Of a stretch of 64,000 nt of DNA, positions 18,301 through 28,600 are shown piece after piece. The stretch is taken from the NCBI GenBank assembly GCA_030144725.1, contig JASKMD010000025.1:1178001-1242000 (forward strand), read 5' to 3'. The stretch comes from Haematococcus lacustris. Lineage: Eukaryota > Chlorophyta > Chlorophyceae > Chlamydomonadales > Haematococcaceae. The first letter of the stretch is position 1. Every line of letters begins with the position of its first letter. Under the pieces are notes generated by a model. That model did not search any database and was not told the origin of the DNA. It was given only the letters and a program-made list of their open reading frames with translations. A program made the translations under genes and the position numbers.

Positions 18301-21065
18301 GCCATCTCCTAGCCTCTATGCTGCTCAATGTGAGGTAAGGCGGTGCCGCAGCGTTTGGCTGATGTTGCCCAATATCACCACATGCACCTCCTGATGTCAT
18401 TAGTCAGCAAGCACACCCCTGGCCAGCACTCACCCCCAGGCCAAAGCAGATGATGAGGGGCGATGCGAAGCACACCCACAGCAGCAGCAGCAGTATGAAC
18501 ATGTCCCACTTGGTCCTGCCCTCTGGGTTGATGAGCCCAAAGGCCAGCAGGTACAGCTTGTCCCAGCGGGTCAAGGGCCTGGACGTGGACAATTGTTGAC
18601 AATTGTGACCACAGCTTGGCAAATCAGGGCACATGATGCTGCACCGTCACCATGTCTAACTGCAGTCATGCTTCAGGCAGGTCATCGCTGACCTAGTAGA
18701 CCGAAATCCTGACCCTGACCCTGACAGAAACCTTGACAGAAATCCTGACCCTGACCCTGACCGAAACCCTGATCCTGACCCTGACCCTGGCGCTGACCCT
18801 GACCCTGACATTGGCATCGACTCTTACCTGTCAGGGTCATCTTCGTCCCCAAGCATCAGCTCATGCTCCTGAGGGAAGCCACCCCGCACATATAGGCTGC
18901 TGCCCTGGTAAGGAATGGGCACAGCGCTGCTCCCCTCCGCCAGACCATTGCCGGCCTTCCCCATCCTCTCCCTGTCGCCCTGCTTGCTGACAGTGCCCAA
19001 GTAGGGCTCCTCCTTGGTGTCCCCTGCTGCGTCGTCAGCCCCTCCCTTCCAATGGAAAGCTGGGTGTAGGGACGTGCTGCGCCTGCCCAGATCATTGCTG
19101 ACTTGCATGGCGTGACGCACGCTCCTGCGCATGAGCGGGGGCATGCCCGCCAGCAGGTCCGCGGTCACAACGCCGTTAGCCTGCCGTGCGCTGGGGTCAG
19201 GCATGGCTGTGTCCCAGGGCATTAAGGGCTTAGCCTCTGGGGCTGTGTCCTCAGCCAGCAGCCAGCTGTTCAGCGCGGGCTCAAAACTACAGCGCTTGTT
19301 GCCGCTGGCAGCGCCAGCCTGTTGTGCTATGGCTAGTGCCCTAGGGTCCGACCCTGGTGGGCCAACCCCTGCTGCTGCTGCTGCTGCTCCTGCAGCTGCT
19401 GCTGCTCCTGCAGCTACTGCTGCTACTGCTCCTGCAGCTACTCCTGCTGTTCCCGCATCAACACCTGTGGGTGCAAGGGTGGTTGGGTGAGAGCTTTGAC
19501 CCGGTCCTTGTGCATTAGGACCAGGGTCCAGATTTGTGCAGCGACCTGCAAGTCCAGCAGGAGGTCAGGGCCAGCACGTCTGATGCCCATGACAGCAAGC
19601 AAGGAGGGCTCCCTTGCGGCCTGTCACACAGCAATGAGGCCAGGTCACACTACAATGAGATGTGCCAGTCGGGTGTCCTGCTATGTGCATGCTGCTGCTG
19701 GGAAGCTCGGACCTATGAGGCCTGTGTTGAACCACAGTGACAGTGGCATGTCCAGTGAGTACCCCTTCACCCTGAACCCTTTGCACCAGTGGGTCAGGCA
19801 GCTGCTGCTAGTGGGCAACACTGCAAGTGCCACCCTTGCCCCACTGCAGTATGTGACGGCCAGCGGCCCGCCACAGCTGGACCAGTGCAGGGCTGCGCTG
19901 GTGGCATGTCAAGTAAAGGGAGCATCACGGAATCAAAAAGTTTGGCCACCAAGTCAATGCCGCCAGTGCAGTGTGCTATGTTGCCCTGCACACCCCAGGC
20001 GGCCTTCACACCCAGACATGCGAAGCTTGCATTGTGTCCCCCATGCATGCTGTTTGCTGAAACGCTGAAGAACCACCCACCTTCAGGTAGTGGCTGCAGC
20101 ACTGGCTCTGTGGCCTGAGTGCCCTGGCCTGCTGCTGCGGGCCATGGGCTGTGCTGCCGTTCTACACTTGTGCCTCGTTCGCTGACACCAGCTGTAGACA
20201 CTGAAGTTAGAGTCGTAGGGTCAGTGGGAAGGGTATGTGGTAAGTCAAGCGCAGAGCCCTGGGCAGGGCCTGGCGGCCGGGCTGTGCGTGGTGGGCGGTC
20301 CAAGCCTGTGCAAACCACACTAGGAGGGTGGCTGGGTGGCGCTGATCCACGACCCTGGGGGTCCTGAGTGGCTGCGGCAAGGCTGGCTTGGGGCATCAGG
20401 CTGCTGGGCAGCATTGCGCTTGGTTGGGATTGCAGGGCATAGGCATAGCGCAGGCGGGCTGGGATGTCGTCCATGTACCTGCAGTGGCCAGTGAGAGCAT
20501 GCCAGCCTACCCCAGCCTGATCAACAGTAGTGTGTGCCCCGCATCTACAGTAGTGTGTGCCCCGCATCTAAGCTGTCATCAGCTTACACTTAGTGCATGC
20601 AGGTCATGCCAACTCTACATCATAGCCCCAACAGGTCAGGCAAGAGTGTAGGTGGTAGGCGACCATGCCCGTGTGTATGCCATGTATAAGCCATGTGCAT
20701 GCCATGACCATGAGAACTCCACACAGACAAAAACACCGTTTTGTAGTGGTCCACACTTGATGTTCCACTGCAATGAAGGCTCTAGGTTGAGGGCTAAGGT
20801 GCTGTAAAAGCAAGTGATGTGCAAGAACATCAGTGTGCGTGGATATCAACAGCCAGACAATACCTTCCCCCTTCCCACCTGGTCTTTGCGCCTGTGTTGA
20901 GGACCCCACTCTGGCTGCTGATCAAGCTGGCGGAGCCACGGTTCAGCAGATGCATAGAGGCAGTCCGATTGGCCCTGGCGCCCATGCTTGTGGCAGCAGT
21001 GGAGCCACGAGCCAGGCCCCAAGGCCTGCTGTGTGCTGGGCCCTCCAACCGCTCTGCCTCCAGAC
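9345..21065 (-). CDS. Voltage-gated K+ channel with CNBD (18 exons)
   Basis: Six-transmembrane potassium channel of the KCNH/plant-Shaker type. Exons (minus): 21065-20879, 20478-20081, 19464-18828, 18578-18434, 18117-18023, 17402-17249, 16920-16795, 16349-16154, 15884-15818, 14546-14423, 13740-13710, 13480-13422, 12963-12841, 12260-12168, 11774-11613, 11160-10996, 10591-10481, 10163-9345. They sum in frame to at least 1229 residues. S1 is exon 4, S2 exon 5 and S3 exon 6. S4 is exon 7 with regularly spaced Arg/Lys (LLRVMRVGKVVRMMRVYR). S5 is exon 8. The pore crosses an exon border and reads TTVATVGYGDITP, so K+ selective. S6 contains GVTLVGYVTSSIS. A C-linker and a cyclic-nucleotide-binding domain follow (FFTEGDIVALQGD, CELYCLSQASLVELAERHP), then a ~270-aa Ser/Gly/Pro-rich tail ending at the TGA at 9347-9345. 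The N-terminal ~400 residues are low-complexity, with Ala runs. The true start lies upstream of 21065. Three Fanzor-family fragments sit in its introns. Confidence 0.9.
14575..15165 (+). mobile_element. Fanzor-like relic (copy G), antisense in channel intron
   Basis: Old, 5'-truncated copy in the intron between channel exons 15884-15818 and 14546-14423. A plus-strand frame contains VVLVDELRTSRVS at 14702-14740, which matches the RuvC-II block of TnpB/Fanzor nucleases (Glu codon at 14717-14719 retained). Downstream it shares AWSQQRD, KGKEY and the 3' module with the long copy, but has lost the RuvC-III block through deletions. The segment is decayed. Confidence 0.7.
15470..15785 (+). mobile_element. 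Fanzor-like 3' fragment (copy B) in channel intron
   Basis: Begins inside the last codons of the element ORF (YKQLRDKPPK), then the TAG stop and the complete 3' noncoding module up to CTAAGGTG. It lies in the same intron as copy G and in the same plus orientation, antisense to the channel gene. Confidence 0.8.
18706..18812. repeat. (CCTGAC)n hexanucleotide array
   Basis: CCTGAC units with occasional AGAAA variants, in the channel intron just downstream (minus sense) of exon 19464-18828. Confidence 0.9.
20521..20806 (+). mobile_element. Fanzor-like 3' module only (copy C)
   Basis: Starts at the stop-codon region, with a tandem repeat of ACAGTAGTGTGTGCCCCGCA, and runs through the 3' noncoding module to CTAAGGTGCTG. 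It fills most of the intron between channel exons 21065-20879 and 20478-20081, antisense to the channel. Confidence 0.8.
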
Positions 21066-21510
21066 CTGCAGCAATTAGACTGCCTGGGGATTGAGCTGCC
21101 CAGCCGGCATTGCTGTGGGGGGCCGGGGGCGCCTGGCTGGTGCATCCCTGATCTGTGCATTGAGCCTGGTGCCAGTCAGCCTGACAGGCCTGCCCCAACC
21201 AGCTGACTGCTGCAGGATAAGATGTGCCTTGTCATGAGAGCTGTGCCGCCTCCTGCCTACCTGGCAACAGGTTGCCTCGATGATGGGTTGAATCTGGACT
21301 CTGCAGCGCAGTGCCAACAATACATGAGGATATGGCACCTTCAGGAAGGAAGGGAGGGAGGCTGCAGTGGATTCAGCAGTGCAGTAGATACCTGGGCATA
21401 CTGTGCTGTGTAGTCAGCAACGGGTGCAGCCTCGCTGCTGCACCTGCACATGTGGGCAAGTGCCTCCAGCTGCTGAAGTGCTCCTCAGCGCATCATACAA
21501 ACACCATCGG

Positions 21511-21690
21511 GTGCTGACCATGTGTATGACCATGTGTATGCCATGTGTATGCCATGCGTATGCCATGTGTAGGCCATGTGCATGCCATGCGATGGGAACT
21601 CCACACAGACAAAAACACCGCTTTGTAGTAGTTCACACTTAGTGTATTCGACTGCAATGAAGGCTCAAGGTTGGGGCCAAGGTACTGCAC
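21511..21690 (+). mobile_element. Fanzor-like 3' module only (copy D)
   Basis: Carries seven CATGTGTATGC-like units followed by GGGAACTCCACACAGAC and the conserved tail to GGCCAAGGTACTG. The left junction is defined because the preceding ~70 bp (21447-21510) are repeated in inverted form near 22425-22505 without the element. Confidence 0.75.
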
Positions 21691-22213
21691 CTGCGCAAGC
21701 TACTGTGGTCTGAGTCGCTGGATACGCAATCAGTGGGGTCCAGCTGTGTAGGATTGGACATGGGGGCTGATGCTGCACCCAGGGCACATAGCAGCAGGCA
21801 CGGCTTTGAAAAGGGCGCAGCTCTGAATGCAAGTTGCATGCAGACGGAAGCTAGACACAGGAAGATAGATGCAGTTGACATGCAGACAGTGACAGAGGAT
21901 GACCATGAGAAACCTGACTGCTCCTTTATCCTCTACCACAGTACACCATGCCAATCTGCTGAATTCACAAATGATAGAGATGGGGGACCATGCGACACGT
22001 GAGGCACGACAAACGGGCTTGCACATGTGCAGGAAAGGCTCTCAAAGGAACATGCACAAGGAGTTAGAAGCACCTTCTCCGCGCACGGAGGACTCGGTGC
22101 GAGACACCTTTTCCTCCAATATTGCGAAGCGGTGGTGAACTCTGCACTAAGAGCAATTTAAACACGTGTGCAGTACTATATGGCCGTGCCACAGCACGCA
22201 CAGGCTGCCGGGA

Positions 22214-22339
22214 TCACCTGCGGCTATGCACGGCGTGCTGCCTGGCAAGCTGCTGGACCTCTTTTAGCAGTGCACTAGACTGATTCCGCATAAGGATGAG
22301 CTCTTCCAACATTCTGATTGCTAAGTCCGGCTCGGACAT
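22214..22339 (-). CDS. Small coiled-coil-like ORF, unknown
   Basis: A 41-residue frame from an ATG at 22339 with MSEPDLAIRMLEELILMR and a Leu/Gln-rich helix, then a stop. It could be a separate small gene or the last exon of the glycosyltransferase gene ending nearby. I do not recognise it. Confidence 0.3.
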   Translation of the reverse strand: MSEPDLAIRMLEELILMRNQSSALLKEVQQLARQHAVHSRR

Positions 22340-22702
22340 TTCTGAACGACCCGCGGTACGGCACTGCACTTCAGTAGCGCCGATGGCCGGTTTGGGTTTA
22401 ACAAAGCTGGTATTGGTTCGATGGTGTTTGTATGATGCAAGTCGCATGATTTGCATGAGGAGCACTTTGAACAGCAGCTGGAGGCACTTGCCCACATGCA
22501 CGGCAACTCGAAGCCAGGTTGCCCAGCTGTGGCATTAGTGCCTGTCAGAACTACAGATCAGGGCCTAACTCAGAAGCCAAACTCAGGCACCGGGTCTCTG
22601 GCATGATGCAGGCTAGAGCCATTGCTGCAGTGGTATTGCATATTATATTGTCCGTGCATGTAGCCTTGTGTGGTGCCGGCGGCGCTGCCGCCCATCACCC
22701 TT

Positions 22703-25605
22703 CTACGACCTGACACCTTGCTCTGCTCCTGCGATGCCTCTGAACCCCTGCTTTGCAGCTTGTATGAGTGACGCATGCAGTTCTTGCTCCAACTTGTCCC
22801 GCAGCGCTGCCTCATTTGTGGCCCGCTCAACCTCCTGGGCGCTGCACCCCTCCCACTCCACCACCAACCCAGTGGCAACGTACTGGCGCGCATGTTGCTG
22901 CTCCCGCAAACACTTGTTGAGCGAGACGTGCTCGCACTCTATTAGAGACTCTGTGGAATGCCTGCGCGTTCATGACCAGCCACGAGTCAACACCACCGTT
23001 GGTTCAGGCACTGGTTCGAGAGCCACTGGTTCAGGGGACAGGGGAGGGAAGCAGGGTGCTGGTTGTAGCCCTATGATAAAATATCAGGGGGAGGGGGTGG
23101 AGTTGTGGCTAGCAGTAGGGGGAGGGGGTAGTATAGCCATCAGCAAGGGTGTTTTAACCTGCAGCAGGGGGTTCCACTTGCCTGCAGGGGGGTGGCCCTC
23201 CCGGCTGTGACCTGAGCAGGTTGGCGCGGTACATGGCCCATCCCCCAAATGCCGCCGCCACCTCCACCACCGCATGTCCTACTGCTGTGCCGTTGATGGC
23301 AAAGGCGCAGGGCAGGTGGCTGCGGGCGTGGGGGCTGCCGCGGCAGGTGCCCGGCACCCACCAGAACTTTTCTTCCTGGCTGATCTGAAACACCTGGTAG
23401 GCACCCAGGCACGGCATCCACCACCCCAGGTCCTCAGCCAGCAGTGTCCCAGTCAGCACCCAGTCAGGTCAGTGCCTCAGCCACATGTCAGTGCCTCAGT
23501 CACACGTCAGTGCCTCAGTCACACGTCAGTGCCTCAGTCACACGTCAGTGCCTCAGCCACACGTCAGTGCCTCAGTCACACGTCAGTGCCTCAGTCACAC
23601 GTCAGTGCCTCAGCCACATGTCAGTGCCTCAGTCACACGTCAGTGCCTCAGTCACACGTCAGTGCCTCAGTCACACGTCAGTGCCTCAGCCACACGTCAG
23701 TGCCTCAGTCACACGTCAGTGCCTCAGCCACACGTCAGTGCCTCAGTCACACGTCAGTGCCTCAGCCACACGTCAGTGCCTCAGTCACACGTCAGTGCCT
23801 CAGTCACACGTCAGTGCCTCAGCCACATGTCAGTGCCTCAGTCACACGTCAGTGCCTCAGTCACACGTCAGTGCCTCAGTCACACGTCAGTGCCTCAGCC
23901 ACACGTCAGTGCCTCAGTCACACGTCAGTGCCTCAGCCACACGTCAGTGCCTCAGCCACACGTCAGTGCCTCAGTCACACGTCAGTGCCTCAGCCACACG
24001 TCAGTGCCTCAGTCACACGTCAGTGCCTCAGCCACACGTCAGTGCCTCAGTCACACGTCAGTGCCTCAGTCACACGTCAGTGCCTCAGCCACACGTCAGT
24101 GCCTCAGTCACAGTCGCTGACCCAGGCAGCAGTGCCCCTAGTCAGCACCCAGTCAGTACCCTGACACGTGATGGCCTGTTATTCTAGACAAGGCGGTACG
24201 CTGCAGAGCGATCGCCCAGCACCCATCCCCGCACCCAGCTGCCAGCACCCTGTGGCATGCAGGCAGCAGTTGCTGTAGGTGCTGCAGCCAGGGCAGCGAG
24301 CCTGCAGCCTGGCTGACAGTGTTTGCGAGTGGTGCGGGTGCCGGCAATGACCAGTGTGAGCAGGGTGAGCAGCGTGAAGAGCAAGTGCAAGGGCGAGGGG
24401 CAGGGGCGAGGCTGGAACCGTGCGCGCCAGTGCAAGGTGCATGGCTTAGGCCGGCCGGCAGCGGGTGGCACTAGCACCGCCAAGCTCATGTCATAGCCAC
24501 TGCTGCGCTCTCCATGGTGGCTTGACACAGTCTGGAGTGGATCCCACTCTAAAGTGCCTGCGGCTCTGCACTGGCGTGTGGTGCCAGTGTCTACAGCATG
24601 GCCTGCTCACTCTGTCAAAACCAGCTGTGGGGGAGCGCAGCGCAAAGTTGTCGCAGTAGAAGGCGGCGGAGTTGCTGTGCCAAGGGGCGCCGCCACCAAG
24701 GAGCCCGCCACCTGCAGGGCAGCAAGGGGGGGGGGCTGAGGCCCCCGCCCCCGCCCCCGCCCCCGCCCCCGCCCCCGCCCCCGCCCCCGCCCCCGCCCCC
24801 GCCCCCGCCCCCGCCCCCGCCCCCGCCCCCGCCCCCGCCCCCGCCCCCGCCCCCGCCCCCGCCCCCGCCCCCGCCCCCGCCCCCGCCCCCGCCCCCGCCC
24901 CCGCCCCCGCCCCCGCCCCCGCCCCCGCCCCCGCCCCCGCCCCCGCCCCCGCCCCCGCCCCCGCCCCCGCCCCCGCCCCCGCCCCCGCCCCCGCCCCCGC
25001 CCCCGCCCCTGCCCCTGACCCTGACCCTGCTTCACCCACCTGCATGGTTGATTTGGTACCACCCACATGCGCCATGCGCTAATAGCACATCCACATGCGG
25101 CGCTAGGTCCGTGATGATGCGCTCGTGGCGCCGCACGGGCCAAGGCGTGCACATGTCCGTGTCCTGCAGAGGCCGCCTCCTCCTAATGAAGTCAAGTCAG
25201 ATCGGGTGACTCCACTCTACCCAACTTTATGAGTATGGTAGGTCTTAATGAGCGTGAATTTCAGAACCTGTCGCTGGTGAAATCTTGCACAGGTTAGTCG
25301 AGAAGATCCTTGCTTGTGCATTGTGTCCAGCACACTGACCTGTCAAGGTTGATGCTGGCAAGGCCCACCCCACCAGCAGCCCCTACACAAAACAAAGCCC
25401 CTCCACCCTCCTGCGACTGGATCTCATCTGTGAGGTCACTTTCCTATGATGTGGGTCGTTGGCTGCTTGCTTGACCCTGATGGCTGCCAGGGTTCAGCAT
25501 CAGGGTGGACTCACCCACCACGACCAGCAGCCACTCCACAGCCTGGTACCGGACTTCCTCTAGGGCTGCCAAATACACGTTGCTGCAGCAGCAGCAGCAG
25601 CAGCA

Positions 25606-25649
<44 letters not shown>

Positions 25650-28600
25650 TACGGGAGGGGCTCCTTCAACGGCAGCAGCAATGGCAGCAGCCAAGCAATG
25701 GGAAGCGTGTCCTGGTCAGTGCTGGGAGGGTTGGCATGTAACATCATAGCCGTACTATCACTGTAAGGTCATGGTCATGGTCATGGTCATGGTCATGGTC
25801 ATGGTCATGGTCATGGTCATGGTCATGGTCATGGTCATGGTCATGGTCATGGTCATGGTCATGGTCATGGTCATGGTCATGGTCATGGTCATGGCAGAGT
25901 GGTGAGAGGATGGAGTCGGCCATGTGACCCTGTGGAGGGCAGGGCTGTGCCAGCCAGTCCAGCGATGCGCCTCCACCCGCCCTCCATGTCAAGGATCACT
26001 TGGGCGGTGCAGGCGGGCTGGGCACATAAGTACGAGGAGTGAGCCAAGAGGAGCAAAGTGTGATATCCGCAACTAGTCACACCCCGGGCACTTCCCCTGC
26101 CCCAGTGCTGTGGATGCAGCACGCACCGTGCCTCAGCTAGCACTTGCAGGGACTTCTTAAACCGTTGTTGACCGGCTGGCAGCATTCTGAGGTCGCCCCG
26201 CACTCTGCCGCCAGTGGCTGCTGCCACCTTGCTGGCCCAGGAGGAGAACACAGCTTGGGTGTCTGCGAGCGTCAGCAGCACCACCCTGGCCGCCAGCGGG
26301 ACCACAGCTACACAGCCTACACAGATTGCCGATCCAGCTGGCTGCAGGATGCATGGCTGGCGCATGTGCCAAGCTGTCTTGGCGCACACGCAAGTCCTGG
26401 CACAAGCTCCAACTGAGGCACAACTGACAGCGGGGTCTTGGAGCTGCTGCCCCACTACAGATGTGCTTTCATGGCTCCACACTGCATGACGCCACACTGC
26501 ATGGAGCCACACTGCATGGTGTCAGCCCGCATGCAGCCACACTGCATGGCACCCTGATAACTGTAAGCAGTACATCAGGCTGCAGCCCTTCTAGCCTGCC
26601 TGGCTTGCAGTGCAAGAGCCAAGGTGCAGGTCAGAGGGTCTTTGAGAGTGACCCATCACACATTGGCCCACAGCGAGGCTGCCCTGGTAGTTGGGGTGGT
26701 TGGGGTGGCTGGGTGGCAGGGGTCGAGCTTGTCCAAGAGTGTGCTATATGGGCTATGTGGGATGCAAGACCTGCACAAAGGCAGAGTCATGGTGGTGAGC
26801 TGCTGAAAGGATGGGAGTGGGAAGTCCAGGCTAGTGCTAGTGCAGGCTTTGGTCGGAGTGCCCTTTGCCCTTTGGTCGGAGTGCCCTTTGGGCACATGAG
26901 AACGAGTGACATCGCCCCCTGGGTATAATTAGGAGCTCAGCAGGTGTTAGCTGATATGAGCCTAGTGGCGCAATGCCTCCGAGGAAGAGGCCCAGTGCCG
27001 CGGAGCAAGATCCGCTTCCGATTGAGAGCCCGCGAAAACGAGGTTCGTCGTAGTCGTGGTGTGGTCCGCTGCAACTGTGCAGTCCGGTGAGCTCCGCGCT
27101 GCTTCTGTTCATGCCAGCGCAGGTCCTAGCGTCCCTCCAGCCAAACAACGCGAGGAGCGAAGGGCTGAATGGAAAACCCAGCGCCGACAGGTGCGCACCC
27201 CCGCCTTGTATGCCCCAGCACTGCTCGTGTCCCCGCACCTGCCGGCCTGTCAAAATATTGACCGTAATTGATCCGCAGGTGATCAAAGTCCCGGGTGGCG
27301 CCGTGCTTCGCGGCTGCAAGAAAACGAAGCGAAAGCTAATGGCCCATTTCCAGCTCATGGCCGGCATCCATTCTCAGCTCCGAGTGATCGCGTCGCTGTT
27401 TGTGCTCAGGATCTTCCTGACCTGCCTTGTGGGATACTCCACCCCTGGGTACCCCAACGCCTCTACACCTCCAGCCGTGCAGCCTCCTCGTGCACTGGAT
27501 GCTTCCCCCTTGCCCCCACTCCCCCTGCGTGTCCCTGCCCAGCCAGCAACCCTGGCTATGGATTGGGAGCCAGAGCCTGATCCTGAGCCAGAGCCTGAGC
27601 CTGAGCCGGAACCTGAGCCTGCCCCAGCGCCACCCACACTGCGCCCACCCAGCGCCCGCATTGCTGCCCGCCACCCCCCACCAGCAGCTCCCACTGGTCC
27701 GCCCATGCCCCTGGACAGCGAAGACCCAGTCCTGCTGCAGCAGCTCAAGGTTTTTTGTGAGTACTTTGCTAACTCCAACTTCCTCACCCCCTACAACCAG
27801 CTGCAGCGGCGGCTTGGCCGGCCTGGGCAGAACAAGCACTTCAGCATCAAGCCAGCCTTTGACGACCCCAGCAACCAGGAGCTGCTGGCCAAGCTGCAGC
27901 AACTGGGCAGCACCAACTTCACCGGTGACCACAACATCGTCAGCCACCACTCCATGCAGCTGGCGGTCGCCATGCAGCAGCACTACTCCAACCCAGGCAA
28001 GTGGTGGTGGCGAATAGACTCTGGACCTGGACCTTGACATAGACCTGACCTGACCTAGACCTAACCTAACCTGACCTGACCTTAAACCTGACCTGACCTG
28101 ACCTTAAACCTGACCTGACCTGACCTTAAACATGACCTGACCTGACCTTAAACCTGACCTGACCTGACCTGACCTGACCTTAAACCTGACCTGACCTGCA
28201 TGCATGCAGAGCGCTACGTCAAGCTCTACGCCAAGGCAGCCAGGGCCCGGCTTGGCTGGAGCGGGGAGGAGGCTCAGCTCTTCACCAAGCTGACGTGTGG
28301 GTACAGCCTCAACAGTGACAGCCCTGAGCTGCAGGCGCCCAACCTGGACAAGGCGCATGTCAACGACCTGATGGAGGAGGCAGCCAAGCAGCGGAGACTG
28401 CTGGCCCTGGAGGAGGGAGACTCCTTGCAGGACACCGTACCCCTGCCCTGCCGCATGCGCCATGCGGTGCATGTGTGCAGGTGCCTGGAGCAGTGGCAGC
28501 AGCCCCCCCCCCCCCCCCTGCCAGGCAAGCCAAAGCGTGGCGGGCGTAGTGTGGGGCCCCGGGTCCTGACCTGCCCACCCCCCTTCACCCTCACCCCCCT

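Noticed and set aside
23462..24117. CRISPR-like array
   Set aside because: Units are contiguous with no spacers and differ by one base; the setting is a eukaryotic intron.
23274..24187. Three overlapping long plus-strand frames of Ser/His/Pro repeats
   Set aside because: They are the 19-bp minisatellite read in three frames inside an intron; no codon structure.
25950..26030. Minus frame AQVILDMEGGWRRIAGLAG as an exon
   Set aside because: Exon 26127 joins exon 25582 in phase to give LAEARNVYLAAL, leaving no room for it.
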